Source: Neolewinella persica DSM 23188 (lineage in GTDB: Bacteria; Bacteroidota; Bacteroidia; Chitinophagales; Saprospiraceae). Taken from it: a stretch of 46,926 nt of DNA. Location of the stretch: positions 1 to 46,926 of the forward strand of contig NZ_KB890452.1 in the NCBI RefSeq assembly GCF_000373105.1. Direction: 5' to 3'. The position numbers were made by a program, and so were the translations under genes. Under the pieces are notes generated by a model, which did no database searches, was not told the DNA's origin, and was given only the letters and a program-made list of their open reading frames with translations. Shown here piece by piece: positions 28,778 through 38,800 of the stretch (its first letter is position 1; each line of letters starts with the position of its first letter).

Positions 28778-31558
28778 TTAACGGGCAATTACCATTCGCT
28801 TCGTGCCCACCAGCCGGACCCCAACGTAGAGGCTGTAGAAATAAATCCCGGCGGGCAGCTCAGCGGTATTAAACCTGATGTCCTGATCCACTCCTCCTTG
28901 CACCAGGAGCACCTTCACCGTTTTTCCCAAGGCGGAGGTGAACCGTAACTCAGTACCATTACTCTGGCCCGACAACTTAATCGGGATGACCGTTTCCCCG
29001 CTTGTGGGGTTAGGGTAGTTTTGGCCGAGGTGGACGCCGGGGAGGTCCTGAAACCTGGTGGCGGTGGGCAGGTCGTCGGGCTCGTTGCAGGCGTCGTAGA
29101 GGCCGTCTTCGTCGCGGTCGAGCTGGACGATGCCGGTGTTGCCGGTTACCCAGTTGGAGGTGGTGCCGTTGCGGGCAAAACCGTACATCCGGGCTACGGT
29201 CTCCGATCCCGTAAGGTCGATGGAGCCGATGCGATCGGAATTATCTGCGTTCGGATGACCGTCGTTGAAGTTGTAATAGGCGATGAGGCCTTCTTCGTTA
29301 CCGGATAATTCTCTGAAACGAAAGTCATTGACTTGCGATGTATGAAGGGTGGTATTCCAGATTCTAAGTTCGTCCATTTGCCCCTGAAAGACCCCTCCGA
29401 AACCGGCAACGGCACAATCGCTGGAACCAAGTTGGAGAGACGCCATATTAGTCAGATCAACGGGTGCTCCAGGGTGCTCCTCGAGTGATTCCTGTACACC
29501 ATCTACTATTAGCTCGAGGACAGCTTCGGTCCGGACAAAGGCCAGATGGTGCCACTCTCCATCGTTAATATGAGAGGTAGATCGAAAAGACCCCGCCACC
29601 TCGCACCCCTCAGATGAGAGGGCCATCAAAACTGTCCCATCTTGTTCTAAGGTTACGTACCAGAAATCCGTCTCGCAGTTGCAACCATCACGTTTGCCAA
29701 TAAGAGGAATGTGCGAATTTTCAGCCGTATTGACGGTCTGACTCGTTTTGACCATGAATTCCAACGTAAAGTCATTGGTGCCAAAGTTTCCCATGGTTTG
29801 TCCCAGGTCTACGTGATCATCCACGCCATCAAAGGCGAGGGCGGGGTTGTCGCAGGCGGGTAGGGTCGCTAACTCCTCGAGGGTAATGCTGAAGGTGCCG
29901 GTGTTGAAACTGTAGCCGTCCACGAGAATGAAATAACGCTGGCCGGGGTTTAGTCCATCAACTTCCAGGTAGCTACGCGTATTGCCACTGCATTCGCCAA
30001 AAGAGCCGTCGTCATTGAACCCCTCCAACCGGAAGTCAGTGAAGTTCGTACAATTATTGCCGGCGAAAATGGCGAGTTCCGTATCAAAACTAGCCATGCC
30101 ACAGGTGCTCGCGCTGATGCTTCCCGAAACGGGGGCGGTGAAGGTGAACCAGACCGAATGTTCAACCGGGTGTTCCGTCGGGTGTTGGGACGAGATCAAA
30201 TTCTCTTCACCAGTGGTTATTGTGGCATCTACGTTGGTGAACGGCCCCTGGGCCTCGCCGTTGACGGGAAGGGCGATGGCATCGCAGATGTCGTCGTTGG
30301 CCGGACGTACAGTAGGAGTATATTCGTAGTAATAGATTCGGCCTTTTCGATTACCAGGCTCACCAAACGACGGGGCCCCAATTAACAACTTGAAACCATC
30401 ATGTGACAAGGACAATGACTGACCAAACAATTCAAATTCCTGGGTGCCCTTAAGTGTTTCACCTCTTTGTACCCAGGCATCATTTATCAGGTCGAAGGTG
30501 GTTACGCTTCCTACCAGATTTTGTCTGTTCACTATTGCATTAGGTGCCCCAACCGCAATAGTTTTACCATCGGCTGAAATGGCCACTGAACTACCAAAGC
30601 CTGAAAGGAAGGGCCCCGGGATTCTGCCGCCTTGCTGTACCCACTCGCCATCGATGAACCAATAGACCCAAGCACTATCATCGTCCTCAGCTCCAACTAC
30701 CAGGTAATTCCCGTCTTTAGAAATATCTGTCGCATCACCAAAGCCACGAGCACTGTTGGATATTTCATTTCCTCGTACCCTCCAGGCAGCACTTATGTCA
30801 TAATATACCCTGACAAAGCCGTCTCGTACCATGGAACGATCAGCGGAAGAACCTACGGCAAGAAATTCATTTTCCTCTGAAAAAGATAAGGACCTCCCCA
30901 ACTGTTCAAGTGTTTCTGTTCCCGTTATTGCCGCACGATACTGTGTCCACCCTCCCTGATCGGAACTATTTCGATAGATGGTGACCTGACCAGCAAAAGC
31001 AACACGAGTAGAATAATTGGTGGAGCTTACAGCCAGTAACGAACCATTGCCATTAAGGGCAATCTTGTAGCCAGCCTGGTAGCTCTGTTCAAGACCAGTA
31101 ATGGGCTCCCCGACCATGGTCCAGAGTTCGGTTCCCGGCATTAGCCGGAAAACGAAAACCTTGCCGGCATCGGTTCCATTTTCATTATCATCTAATCTGG
31201 CACTATACGCAATTCGTGTTCCGTCTCCGGAAATTGCCACTTCGGCTCCGGCTTGGTCACCGGGCCCATCTCCGGTGAGGAATGAACTTGAGAGTGCCCA
31301 GTTAACACCCCCCACTCTTCGATATACCCTAACCTCTCCTGAGGGGGCACCGGCGGCAGCACTGCTGTAGGGGATGCCGACAACCATTCTGGTCCCATCG
31401 GCCGAGAGGGCAACAGAACGGCCATAATATCCATTAGTAGCTTGGCCCGTTAGTATATTCTTTTGCGTCCATTGTCCACTCAGGAAACTAAAGGATAGGC
31501 AGAGGAATATGGATAGGAATAGCCGCAGGGCCTTATGTTGTTGAGTAGTAGAATACAT
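28778..31558 (-). CDS. Large secreted protein: FG-GAP-like repeats, LamG-like lectin domain, T9SS sorting domain
   Basis: A 926-residue protein with signal peptide (ending FLSGQ after residue 26). Residues about 28-410 hold repeated propeller blades with motifs such as GRSVALSADGTRMVVGIPYSS, SVAISADGKTIAVGAPNA and SLSLSHDGFKLLIGAPSFGE (integrin-alpha-like FG-GAP repeats). About 415-560 is a CUB/PPC-like beta domain with cysteines (TCGMASFDTELAIFAGNNCTNFT). About 570-765 is a LamG/concanavalin-like module (ALAFDGVDDHVDLG ... GQMDELRIWNTTLHTSQV). The C-terminus is a type A T9SS domain (LGQNYPNPTSGETVIPI, PAGIYFYSLYVG). It is likely a surface adhesin or binding protein. The start at 31558 puts the signal near the N-terminus. 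Confidence 0.9.
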   Translation of the reverse strand: MYSTTQQHKALRLFLSIFLCLSFSFLSGQWTQKNILTGQATNGYYGRSVALSADGTRMVVGIPYSSAAAGAPSGEVRVYRRVGGVNWALSSSFLTGDGPGDQAGAEVAISGDGTRIAYSARLDDNENGTDAGKVFVFRLMPGTELWTMVGEPITGLEQSYQAGYKIALNGNGSLLAVSSTNYSTRVAFAGQVTIYRNSSDQGGWTQYRAAITGTETLEQLGRSLSFSEENEFLAVGSSADRSMVRDGFVRVYYDISAAWRVRGNEISNSARGFGDATDISKDGNYLVVGAEDDDSAWVYWFIDGEWVQQGGRIPGPFLSGFGSSVAISADGKTIAVGAPNAIVNRQNLVGSVTTFDLINDAWVQRGETLKGTQEFELFGQSLSLSHDGFKLLIGAPSFGEPGNRKGRIYYYEYTPTVRPANDDICDAIALPVNGEAQGPFTNVDATITTGEENLISSQHPTEHPVEHSVWFTFTAPVSGSISASTCGMASFDTELAIFAGNNCTNFTDFRLEGFNDDGSFGECSGNTRSYLEVDGLNPGQRYFILVDGYSFNTGTFSITLEELATLPACDNPALAFDGVDDHVDLGQTMGNFGTNDFTLEFMVKTSQTVNTAENSHIPLIGKRDGCNCETDFWYVTLEQDGTVLMALSSEGCEVAGSFRSTSHINDGEWHHLAFVRTEAVLELIVDGVQESLEEHPGAPVDLTNMASLQLGSSDCAVAGFGGVFQGQMDELRIWNTTLHTSQVNDFRFRELSGNEEGLIAYYNFNDGHPNADNSDRIGSIDLTGSETVARMYGFARNGTTSNWVTGNTGIVQLDRDEDGLYDACNEPDDLPTATRFQDLPGVHLGQNYPNPTSGETVIPIKLSGQSNGTELRFTSALGKTVKVLLVQGGVDQDIRFNTAELPAGIYFYSLYVGVRLVGTKRMVIAR

Positions 31559-31635
31559 GATTAATATTTTTAGCGAATGAGTGCCCCAGACCACCGAATT
31601 CCGGTAACCGACTTAATGGGCAAAAAGGAAAAGGA

Positions 31636-31662
31636 TTCCCGGCGGCAGACCGCCGCCGGGAA
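31636..31662 (-). terminator. Rho-independent terminator of the EGF-like lipoprotein gene
   Basis: Perfect 11-bp stem TTCCCGGCGGC (31636-31646) / GCCGCCGGGAA (31652-31662) with a 5-nt loop. On the minus strand it is followed by TCCTTTTCCTTTTTG. It lies 17 bp beyond the stop codon at 31680. Confidence 0.85.
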
Positions 31663-31679
31663 GGTGAAGAGAGGGGCGT

Positions 31680-32426
31680 TTAAAAAGCCCGGGCCGACCG
31701 TACGCGGAGCTGGTCGTTTTTATCCCGGAAGCCTTTCAGCAAACTCGGGCTAAGCCGAATGCCCACCGCCGAATTCCGGCTGTCTTCCGAGGAGGACCAG
31801 TAGTAAGCCCCCTGGGTGAAGCCGCCAAAGCCACGGGCCGCCAGGTTTTCCTGCATCGCCTCCAGCTCGCGGCCGGAGGGGAGGAACCAGCCGGTTCCGT
31901 TGAAGTCCACACCCGTACTCATGCGCGCAACTGCCCCAGGGCAGGCGGATACAATAGTTTGGGTGTTCGATGCGCCGGAGCCAATTTCATAAGCCTGCCC
32001 GCCTATGTCGTTATTGACGAAGCTTGCATTAGGAACGGGCAAGTCCGTACCCCGGCAGCCCCAGGGGCTGCCGGCGCTCTGATCTTGCGGAGCGGCAACA
32101 AGGCCTTCCACACCCGGTAAGTCACCGTTGACGTCTACGAAGAAAATGAGTCCGCCGGCGTAGAACGCCCCGTAGAGTTCGGAAACGGGCGTTCCGGAGT
32201 TGATGATCTCCATGGGGCTTTCACCATTGTCCAGGCGGTTCTGGACGGTAAGGAGGTCCTGGCAGAATTCGCCGGCGGTTCCCGGCGGGCAGTCGCAGGT
32301 GCCGTCGTCGCAGGTGCCGCCGTTGCGGCAGCTAACCGAACTGCACGCATCTTCGACGCAGGCTGTAGAAATAAGGCCGAGTGCAAAAAGAGCGAGGCCA
32401 AAGGTTAGGGATGAGATGAGTTTCAT
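31680..32426 (-). CDS. Lipoprotein with one EGF-like domain and a DUF1566/Fib_succ-like domain
   Basis: A 248-residue protein. Signal with lipobox ISTAC, lipid-carrying C23. Residues about 27-56 form an EGF-like knot (CSSVSCRNGGTCDDGTCDCPPGTAGEFC, with C-x4-C-x5-C-x4-C-x-C-x8-C spacing). Residues about 85-248 resemble the DUF1566 type: GWFLPSGRELEAMQENL, YYWSSSEDSRNSAVGIRLS and a terminal RVRSARAF. EGF-like folds are uncommon in bacteria but recur in Bacteroidota surface proteins. Function unknown, possibly binding. The gene has its own terminator and one of the four shared operator-promoters, placed directly after the stop of the upstream gene. Confidence 0.8.
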   Translation of the reverse strand: MKLISSLTFGLALFALGLISTACVEDACSSVSCRNGGTCDDGTCDCPPGTAGEFCQDLLTVQNRLDNGESPMEIINSGTPVSELYGAFYAGGLIFFVDVNGDLPGVEGLVAAPQDQSAGSPWGCRGTDLPVPNASFVNNDIGGQAYEIGSGASNTQTIVSACPGAVARMSTGVDFNGTGWFLPSGRELEAMQENLAARGFGGFTQGAYYWSSSEDSRNSAVGIRLSPSLLKGFRDKNDQLRVRSARAF

Positions 32427-32504
32427 GGTGGTATGGTTTTGGTATTTTCCTACTCTGGTACGGGATTTTCGGAATTCTCCCGTCCCCCGTTACGGAGGAC
32501 ATGG

Positions 32505-32565
32505 TAAAGGTGCGGGCGGTTAGCAGGGGCAACCTCTACATTTTCGTGTGGAGGGTATTTCTACC
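32505..32565 (-). promoter_or_regulatory. Shared operator-promoter, copy 2
   Basis: On the minus strand: GGTAGAAATACC (32565-32554), CCTCCACACGAAAATGTAG (32554-32536; one change from the other copies), 24 nt, then ACCTTTA (32511-32505). The transcript would start near 32498 with a 70-nt leader before the gene at 32426. The site overlaps the stop codon region of the upstream gene. Confidence 0.75.
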
Positions 32566-33934
32566 GGCACCCGCTTAGCAAGGCCGCGATTTGGCCCAGG
32601 TTGTCCCAATCCGCCAGTCTCTTTTTGTCCTTCGGGCTCATGACCAGGTAGGCATGGCAAGCAGATAAGGCTGCTTCGATGCTGTCCATTAAATTGGCTT
32701 TAACCAGGGGGGTATCCGCTCCGGTTGCCTTATTGCGCAGCAACCATTCCTTTTTGTAGATGGAGCGCTGGTAGGTTCCCATGCCGTATTCCAGGTCCTG
32801 GCGCCTTTCGGCAACCGTGCGGATAATGGTACGGCGCTCCGCCAGTCTTTGCCGTTTGGCCTTGGTTTCGGGGCCCTGGCCCAATGCCACGATCTCCAGG
32901 GCTATAGCTTCCTCCATGTCAAAAAGCTGCTTTCCGGAGGCGTGCTTTAGTACATCATTGAAGCCCGGAGGGAGAACTTCCGGACTGGAAACCGTAGCCA
33001 CGATCTCCGGGGTGATTACCTCTTCATTGCCTACTACGTTGGCCCCATCGCCCATGGCAGACCAGAGTTTGTTGATCCTGGTCGGGAAGGGATTGCGCAA
33101 CATGAGGTGGGTGCCTAGGTCTCGCTCCTGAGCCACGAATCCGTCCCTGACCCTTAAATAAGGTATTTCCTGCCCAGCTTTGGTGACGGAGAAAGTGGTG
33201 ATCGCTTCGGCGTCAATACGATTGATTTCTCCCGTTCCGTCTTTGAGGTAGATGCCACCAGCGATAAATGCACCGAACCAGCGCGGGCAAATCTGGCCCG
33301 TCAATGTCGAACCGTCCTTCAGCTCCACCTTGCCGGGTAGAAACGTCCGGCTGGCGGTGAGTGCATCCGTATTGACAAAGCCTTTGGCCTGTAAACGGTA
33401 GGTGAGGTCCCTTCCGTTAATGGTTTGCTTTACAGTGCCCACATCCGGGGAAAGTAAGTAGGAGACGGTGTCGGTTAAACTCGGGGCAAAAAGGATGTTC
33501 TGGTAGCGGGGCAGGTCTTTGCCAATGATTAATTCGTCTTCGAAGGCGACGTAACCCAAGCGAACCTCTCCGTCCAGCGAGGTGATACTTCCTGGCTGGA
33601 AAATTTGCGCCGGGGCCTTATTCTTTGTGCTGAAATAATCCGGCTTAAAATAGTACCCGTAAGCCTTGATTTCTTTGGGTTTAAACTCATACTCCTTGCC
33701 TTCTGCGTTTAATTTATAGCTGGAGATGTAGCCCTTTTTGGCCCTTATCTCCAGGGTGCCGTCGAGTCGGTTCCCATCGCCAAATTCAACGTAACCGGCG
33801 TAGGGCTTACTGCCATTGTTGGATGGCCACTCAATGAATTTAAACGGCACCTTCTGCTGTTGGGCCAGGAGCGGAGTGATCGCCAGGGCAAACAAAAGGA
33901 AAAGCGTGGAATAAAGATATTTAGCTGAATACAT
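32561..33934 (-). CDS. Secreted protein of unknown function, paralogue of its upstream neighbour
   Basis: A 457-residue protein with signal peptide (ending TPLLAQ). Three spaced segments share a beta-strand pattern: YVEFGDGNRLDGTLEI, SITSLDGEVRLGYVAF and KVELKDGSTLTGQICP, each an S/V-x-DG-x-L-x-G-x-V type hairpin. The C-terminal third is helical and charged (RQRLAERRTIIRTVAERRQDL) and ends with KRLADWDNLGQIAALLSGCR. The upstream gene has the same architecture (479 residues, three equivalent segments, matching end LLDWDNLDGIMAFLETC). I do not recognise a named family. The two probably form one transcript from the operator-promoter at 35603. Confidence 0.7.
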   Translation of the reverse strand: MYSAKYLYSTLFLLFALAITPLLAQQQKVPFKFIEWPSNNGSKPYAGYVEFGDGNRLDGTLEIRAKKGYISSYKLNAEGKEYEFKPKEIKAYGYYFKPDYFSTKNKAPAQIFQPGSITSLDGEVRLGYVAFEDELIIGKDLPRYQNILFAPSLTDTVSYLLSPDVGTVKQTINGRDLTYRLQAKGFVNTDALTASRTFLPGKVELKDGSTLTGQICPRWFGAFIAGGIYLKDGTGEINRIDAEAITTFSVTKAGQEIPYLRVRDGFVAQERDLGTHLMLRNPFPTRINKLWSAMGDGANVVGNEEVITPEIVATVSSPEVLPPGFNDVLKHASGKQLFDMEEAIALEIVALGQGPETKAKRQRLAERRTIIRTVAERRQDLEYGMGTYQRSIYKKEWLLRNKATGADTPLVKANLMDSIEAALSACHAYLVMSPKDKKRLADWDNLGQIAALLSGCR

Positions 33935-34042
33935 GGTAATGAATTTTAATGGGATACCCTTCGGTGACGACGTGATTGCCTCCCGTGGTTAATTTTGATC
34001 CCGAGCGTTTTTTGGAGAAATAAGAAGCTTACAGGTGTAGGG

Positions 34043-35482
34043 TTATTTTTGGATACAGGTTTCGAGGAAGGCCATGATGCCGTCCAGGTTGTCCCAGTCC
34101 AGTAACTGTTTCTTTTCCTTTTTGTCGAGCATGGCGTACTTGCTGTATTGCAAGAGTACGGGCTCGATCCGTTGCCTGAATTTTTCCTTAAGGATCACCG
34201 TTTCTTCGTTAGTGGTTTTATTTAAGATGATCCATTCTTTTTTCATAATCGTGACTATGTCGTTTCTTGTCAGGTTGTTTTCCAAGTTTTGGCGAACGGC
34301 CAGGTTGCCCCGGACGGCAATTCGTTTGGCGGCCAGTTCCGCTTTCATTTTTTTAGCGTTGGGAGCATCTTTCGGGATCGCTTTTCGCATTTCCTCCAGG
34401 GCGTATCCCATCCCGGCTAATTCTTCGTCGGATGCTTCGCTGATGGCCTTGTTGAACTCCCTGTCTTCTTTACCATTCGTAGCTGATACAACCTGGACAA
34501 CTTCTTTTTGTACCGCGGCCTGGGCCGAAGCGGCGACCATTCCGACTAGCATACCAAGCCCGTTTTCGGACGTAGGAAAAGGGTTGCGGTAAATCTGGAA
34601 GCCGGAGTTTTCTTTTTCTACTAAGACAAATTTCCCCTGCGTGGCCGCGTAGTTGTCGGTGCCGACGGTGAATGCTTTCAGCCCCGGAGAACGGTACAAC
34701 GTCAGCTTGCCATCCTCGTCTTTCAGGAAGACTTCATCTGCAAAAACCTTGGTGACCCAGCCAATGCCGACTTGGCCTTTAAGGGTTTTTCCGCCGGTGA
34801 TCCGGATGCTGCCGGGGGCAAAATCCAGCTTCCCGTCCATGGCGCCTATGGCGATGAATTTGTTGTCCAGGTACTGGTAAGTGATTGGCTGGCCATTAAT
34901 TATTTGCGTCGCTTCGTCCAGGTATTTGGTCTCATAGAACTTGAGGTAGCCATCTTCACTTTCGGTGAAGAGGACGTTGGAATAGAAATACTCTTTGGGT
35001 GACGACTTCCAGATCTCTCGTTGCTGCTGGAAGGCCACGAAACCCGTCAGGACTTCGCCGTCAAGCAAAGTGATGGAGCCTGGATGAAAGTTAAACCCAG
35101 GGATTCTATTCGGAGAAGTGGCCTTGCCGAGGTAATCCTGAATAGTAAGCTGCAGGCCGTAGGAGGCAATCTGGATGGGTTGTAAATCGAGCTGCTTGGC
35201 CGCTGTTTGCAGGGTGATTCCCTGTAGCTCCTCCGTTTCCGGTGAATCTCCGATCAACGTGACTTCGATATCACCTTCTACCTTAGTGCCGTCAGGTAGC
35301 GTGACGTAGCCGGGAGCTGCTTTGGAGGTGGTAATCGTTCCGCGTTTTGTATCCTTTACGGACAGCTGATAAAGACTCCGGTGGGTTTCATTGAGCTGTG
35401 CGGCCAGTTTGCCGAAGCCTCCTGCCAGGAGGGCGATCAAGAGTAGCAGCTTAGCCGGTTGTAATTGTGGGGAGAAAAGCAT
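34043..35482 (-). CDS. Secreted protein of unknown function, tandem paralogue
   Basis: A 479-residue protein with signal peptide (LLLLIALLAGGFGKLAAQ). Repeat segments YVTLPDGTKVEGDIEVTL, SITLLDGEVLTGFVAFQ and SIRITGGKTLKGQVGIGW alternate with longer beta-rich stretches; a Gly/Ala-rich helix near 320 (GLGMLVGMVAASAQAAVQ) and a charged helical C-terminal region follow. It is 22 residues longer than its paralogue, and the two are clearly diverged, so this is an old duplication. It is first in the likely two-gene transcript and is preceded by a shared operator-promoter with a leader of about 110 nt. Export to the periplasm or beyond is expected; no T9SS domain is seen. Confidence 0.7.
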   Translation of the reverse strand: MLFSPQLQPAKLLLLIALLAGGFGKLAAQLNETHRSLYQLSVKDTKRGTITTSKAAPGYVTLPDGTKVEGDIEVTLIGDSPETEELQGITLQTAAKQLDLQPIQIASYGLQLTIQDYLGKATSPNRIPGFNFHPGSITLLDGEVLTGFVAFQQQREIWKSSPKEYFYSNVLFTESEDGYLKFYETKYLDEATQIINGQPITYQYLDNKFIAIGAMDGKLDFAPGSIRITGGKTLKGQVGIGWVTKVFADEVFLKDEDGKLTLYRSPGLKAFTVGTDNYAATQGKFVLVEKENSGFQIYRNPFPTSENGLGMLVGMVAASAQAAVQKEVVQVVSATNGKEDREFNKAISEASDEELAGMGYALEEMRKAIPKDAPNAKKMKAELAAKRIAVRGNLAVRQNLENNLTRNDIVTIMKKEWIILNKTTNEETVILKEKFRQRIEPVLLQYSKYAMLDKKEKKQLLDWDNLDGIMAFLETCIQK

Positions 35483-35602
35483 GGTGTGTTGTTTTCAGCG
35501 CAAAGCAGTGGCTACGGCCATTCCGGGCCGGTTCCTCAGCTACCTTGCGGGTCAGGAAATGGGTTGTAGGATATGGGAGAAGTGTTCTCCCTGAGTACAA
35601 GG

Positions 35603-35664
35603 CAAAGATGGGGGTAGGGTAAGGGGGCAACCTCTACATTTTCATGTGGAGGGTATTTCTACCT
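35603..35664 (-). promoter_or_regulatory. Shared operator-promoter, copy 3
   Basis: On the minus strand: GGTAGAAATACC (35664-35653 region), CCTCCACATGAAAATGTAG (35652-35634), 24 nt, then ATCTTTG (35609-35603). Copies 2 and 3 agree over about 35 bp including AGGTTGCCCC after the site. A tandem partial site lies immediately upstream at 35666-35681. Confidence 0.75.
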
Positions 35665-35726
35665 AATGTGGAGGGGTATTTCGCGTCCCTTAGGTTCAGT
35701 TTGCTTCCAGACCAAATAATTTGGAT

Positions 35727-35813
35727 GGCGGGGCCGCAGGTGCAGAGAAAGGTGGTAAAGCAAGGTGACCCGTACAGCTTCTTTATTCAGCGCCCTGCAC
35801 CCGCGTCCGCGCC
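35727..35813. repeat. REP-like palindromic pair
   Basis: Left half GGCGGGGCCGCAGGTGCA (35727-35744), right half TGCACCCGCGTCCGCGCC (35796-35813), 87 bp. The interior AGAAAGGTGGTAAAGCAAGG resembles the pair at 26035. Confidence 0.85.
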
Positions 35814-35842
35814 TCAAAAAGCAGACGGACATCAGACGGACT

Positions 35843-38800
35843 TTACAGCCTTTTCCTGATGACCTCCACCCGGTAGCCCCCGTCAGTCACCACCGAAAAG
35901 CGTGCGTCAATAGCAGCAGCCCGCATGCGCATATTGCCCTGGCCCTGGCCGGCACTCCGGTGATGCTTTGGCGTTACGTGGCCATTGTCGTGAACGGAAA
36001 GGGTGAAGAAGTGGGCATCCTGGTGCAGCTTTATTGTTACCAGGTTGCCATTACTGTGTTTACCGACGTTGGTAACCGCCTCCTTACAGATCAGGTACAG
36101 GTTTTGCCGGATTTCTGAGTTCAGGTTAGCGTTCATATCCAGCCCGGAGGTGGATATCTCGTAATTAATGTTGCGGGGGGTAAGGGTCTCTTCGGTGTGC
36201 TCCCGTATCCTATCCACCAGGTCCTTCAGCTTGTCCTTGCGCGCATCGATGACCCAGACGGTATCCCGCATTCGGGACATGGCCCGCCTGCTCAGGTCGG
36301 ATATACGGTTCAGGCGGAACCGGGTGTCATCTTCGGCCGTAAGGGCCAGCAGTTCCGACTGCATGGCCAGGCCCGAGAGCATGCCGCCCACGTCGTCATG
36401 CAAATCGCTGGAGATTTTTACGCGCAGGCGTTCCACCCGGAGGATTTGTGCCACCCTGTACTGAATCAGGCCGTAAATAGCGGCGGAAAGGGCGCTGAGC
36501 GCCAATAAGTAAAACCACCAAGTTCCCCACCAGGGAGGATCGATAATGATTTTCAGACTGGTGCCAACTTCATTCCACAGGCCATCTGAATTGGTGCCTT
36601 TTACCAGGAAAGTATATTCACCGGGGTCGATATTGGTAAAAGTGGCATTGTTCTGGGTCCCAGTGTATTGCCATTCCTGCTGGAAGGGAACCAGTTTGTA
36701 GGCATACTTATTTTTGCGGGTGTCGGTATAATCAAGGGAGGCGAACTCAAAAGAAAATAGTTTGTCCGAATAGCTTAAGCGGACCTTATCCGCCGTAGAA
36801 ATGGAGCGGGATAGTGGCGACCCCGGTGTCCCCATCTTTACTTCTTCATTGGCAATTTTCAATTTCGTAATCACCAGCGGAGGAGTGAAGGCGTTGCTTA
36901 AAATATCATTCGGGTAGAAGGAATTGAAACCTTCGATGCCGCCGAAAAACAGTTCACCATCCGGGCTATTGAAGTACGCGCAGGAATTGAACTCATTGTC
37001 TTGTAAGCCGTCGGCGGAGGTGAAGTTGACGAAGGTTTCCGTTTGCGGATCGAATTTGGAGAGGCCCTGGTTGGTACTCAACCACAGGTCGCCGGTTTCA
37101 TCGGGCAATATGCCGTATACAACCGCATCGGGTAAGCCATCTTTGGTGGTGAATCTTTTGAATTGCCCACTGGCTATCTCAAAACGATTCAGACCACCGC
37201 CATTTGTGCCAATCCATAGTATCTCTTCCGGCCTTTCCGGGTCGGGGCAGATGGATTTGACCATGTTGTTGGAAAGGCTGGTGGGGTCGCCGGGCCGGTT
37301 TAAATAATGCGTCATGGACTCCGCACCGGGAAAAAACTTTTTCAGTCCTTCCGGCGTGCCAAGCCAGAATACGCCGTTCTCCGCCTGGTGGATGACCGGC
37401 GTACCGAAGAGGTTCGGGGCTTGGTCTTCTTGTTGGTAGTAGGAACCACCTTTAATCAGCCCGCTGACTGGATCGAATTTACCGAATTTTTTGTTGGTGA
37501 TCATCCAAAGCTCGCCTTCCCGGTCTTCGTGGATGTCAAAAATAGTGCCATCGTCGTTAATCAAAGGATACGTGATGATGTCCTGAACGATGCCGTCTTT
37601 GCGAATGATCTTTTTTATGCTGTATTGCAGCCCCGCCCACAGGTTACCTGCGCGGTCTTCGTGCAGGGAGGAGACGTAACCAAACGATGCGTTGTCTTTT
37701 TTGCCCCACGAGTCTTTATTTTCGATGATTTCGGGCTTTCCGCCCCGGTCCTTATCCCAACGGTAAAACTTCATGTTGGTGCAACCAAGCCATAAGACCC
37801 CGTCTTTGGTTTTATGGACAGACCTGATACTCTGGCGTTCAGCTATTCCTTCCCACGCCGCGGTTTTGAAGCGGTGTTTGTTAGGGGAGTAAGTGTAGAG
37901 GCCTTTTCCCCGGGTTCCGACCCAAAAGCGGCCGGCCTTGTCTTCCAGGTAGGTGGTTACACTATAGAAAAAATTACCGCCCGCCGCGTGCTTTTCAGGG
38001 TCATACACGAAACGAACCTGGTTTTGAATGGGATCAAAGATCATGAAGTTGTAAAAGCCGGCTAGCCAGAGTTCTCCGTTGTTGCTTTCTCCCATCAACT
38101 GACCTGTATACATCAGGGGTGAGTTGTGGTAACTATGCCGGTCAAAATCCAGCGGGTTGAAGTCGAAGCGGCTTTTCGCGGGGCTCCACAGGCCGAACCC
38201 GTCCAGGGTTTTCAACCATATTCTACCGTCCTGCCCGTTGATGATGGAGAAAACATGATGATGGATATCGTCCGAAACATTGTTTAGGCTACGATAGTGT
38301 TCTGCCGGTAGCGGGTGCCAGCGCTCGTCGAGGATGTCCCCCCACAAGATTTTATTTACCTCAAAGACTCCGCGTTTTTCGTTCCAGGTGATTTTGTTGA
38401 CCTGCGTAACCTGGGTGGCCCAAACCGTCCCGTCCGGATGGGGAAGCAAACGCAGGATGCGCGGGTTTTGGTTGATGGGGTTCTGGTAGGCCGGGTCGAG
38501 CCCGGTGATGGGAATTTCCGGTAATACCGTCACTTGTTCTTCCGGGGTGATGCGTAGGACCAATCCGTGTTGCGTACCCACCCAGAGGTTACCGTCGAAA
38601 TCTTCCGTTAGAGTGCCAATGGGATGTTCGCCGAGCGAACCGTCTTTAGGCCCCAGCGGAACATCGTACCGGATAAAGGATTCAGTGATTGGGTCAAAGC
38701 GATTCAGGCCACGGGAAGTACCCACCCATAACCTTCCCCAGCTGTCGGAGAGGAGCGTCTCTATTTCGTTGTTGGAAACGGAAAGAGAATCGGCGGGAGA

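Larger units (their letters stand above)
35483..35842. other. Non-coding gap of 360 bp
   Basis: Holds the operator-promoter copy 3 (35603-35664), a partial second copy of the operator (ATGTGGAGGGGTATTT at 35666-35681) and a REP-like pair at 35727-35813. The leader between 35483 and 35595 shows nothing further. Confidence 0.65.
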
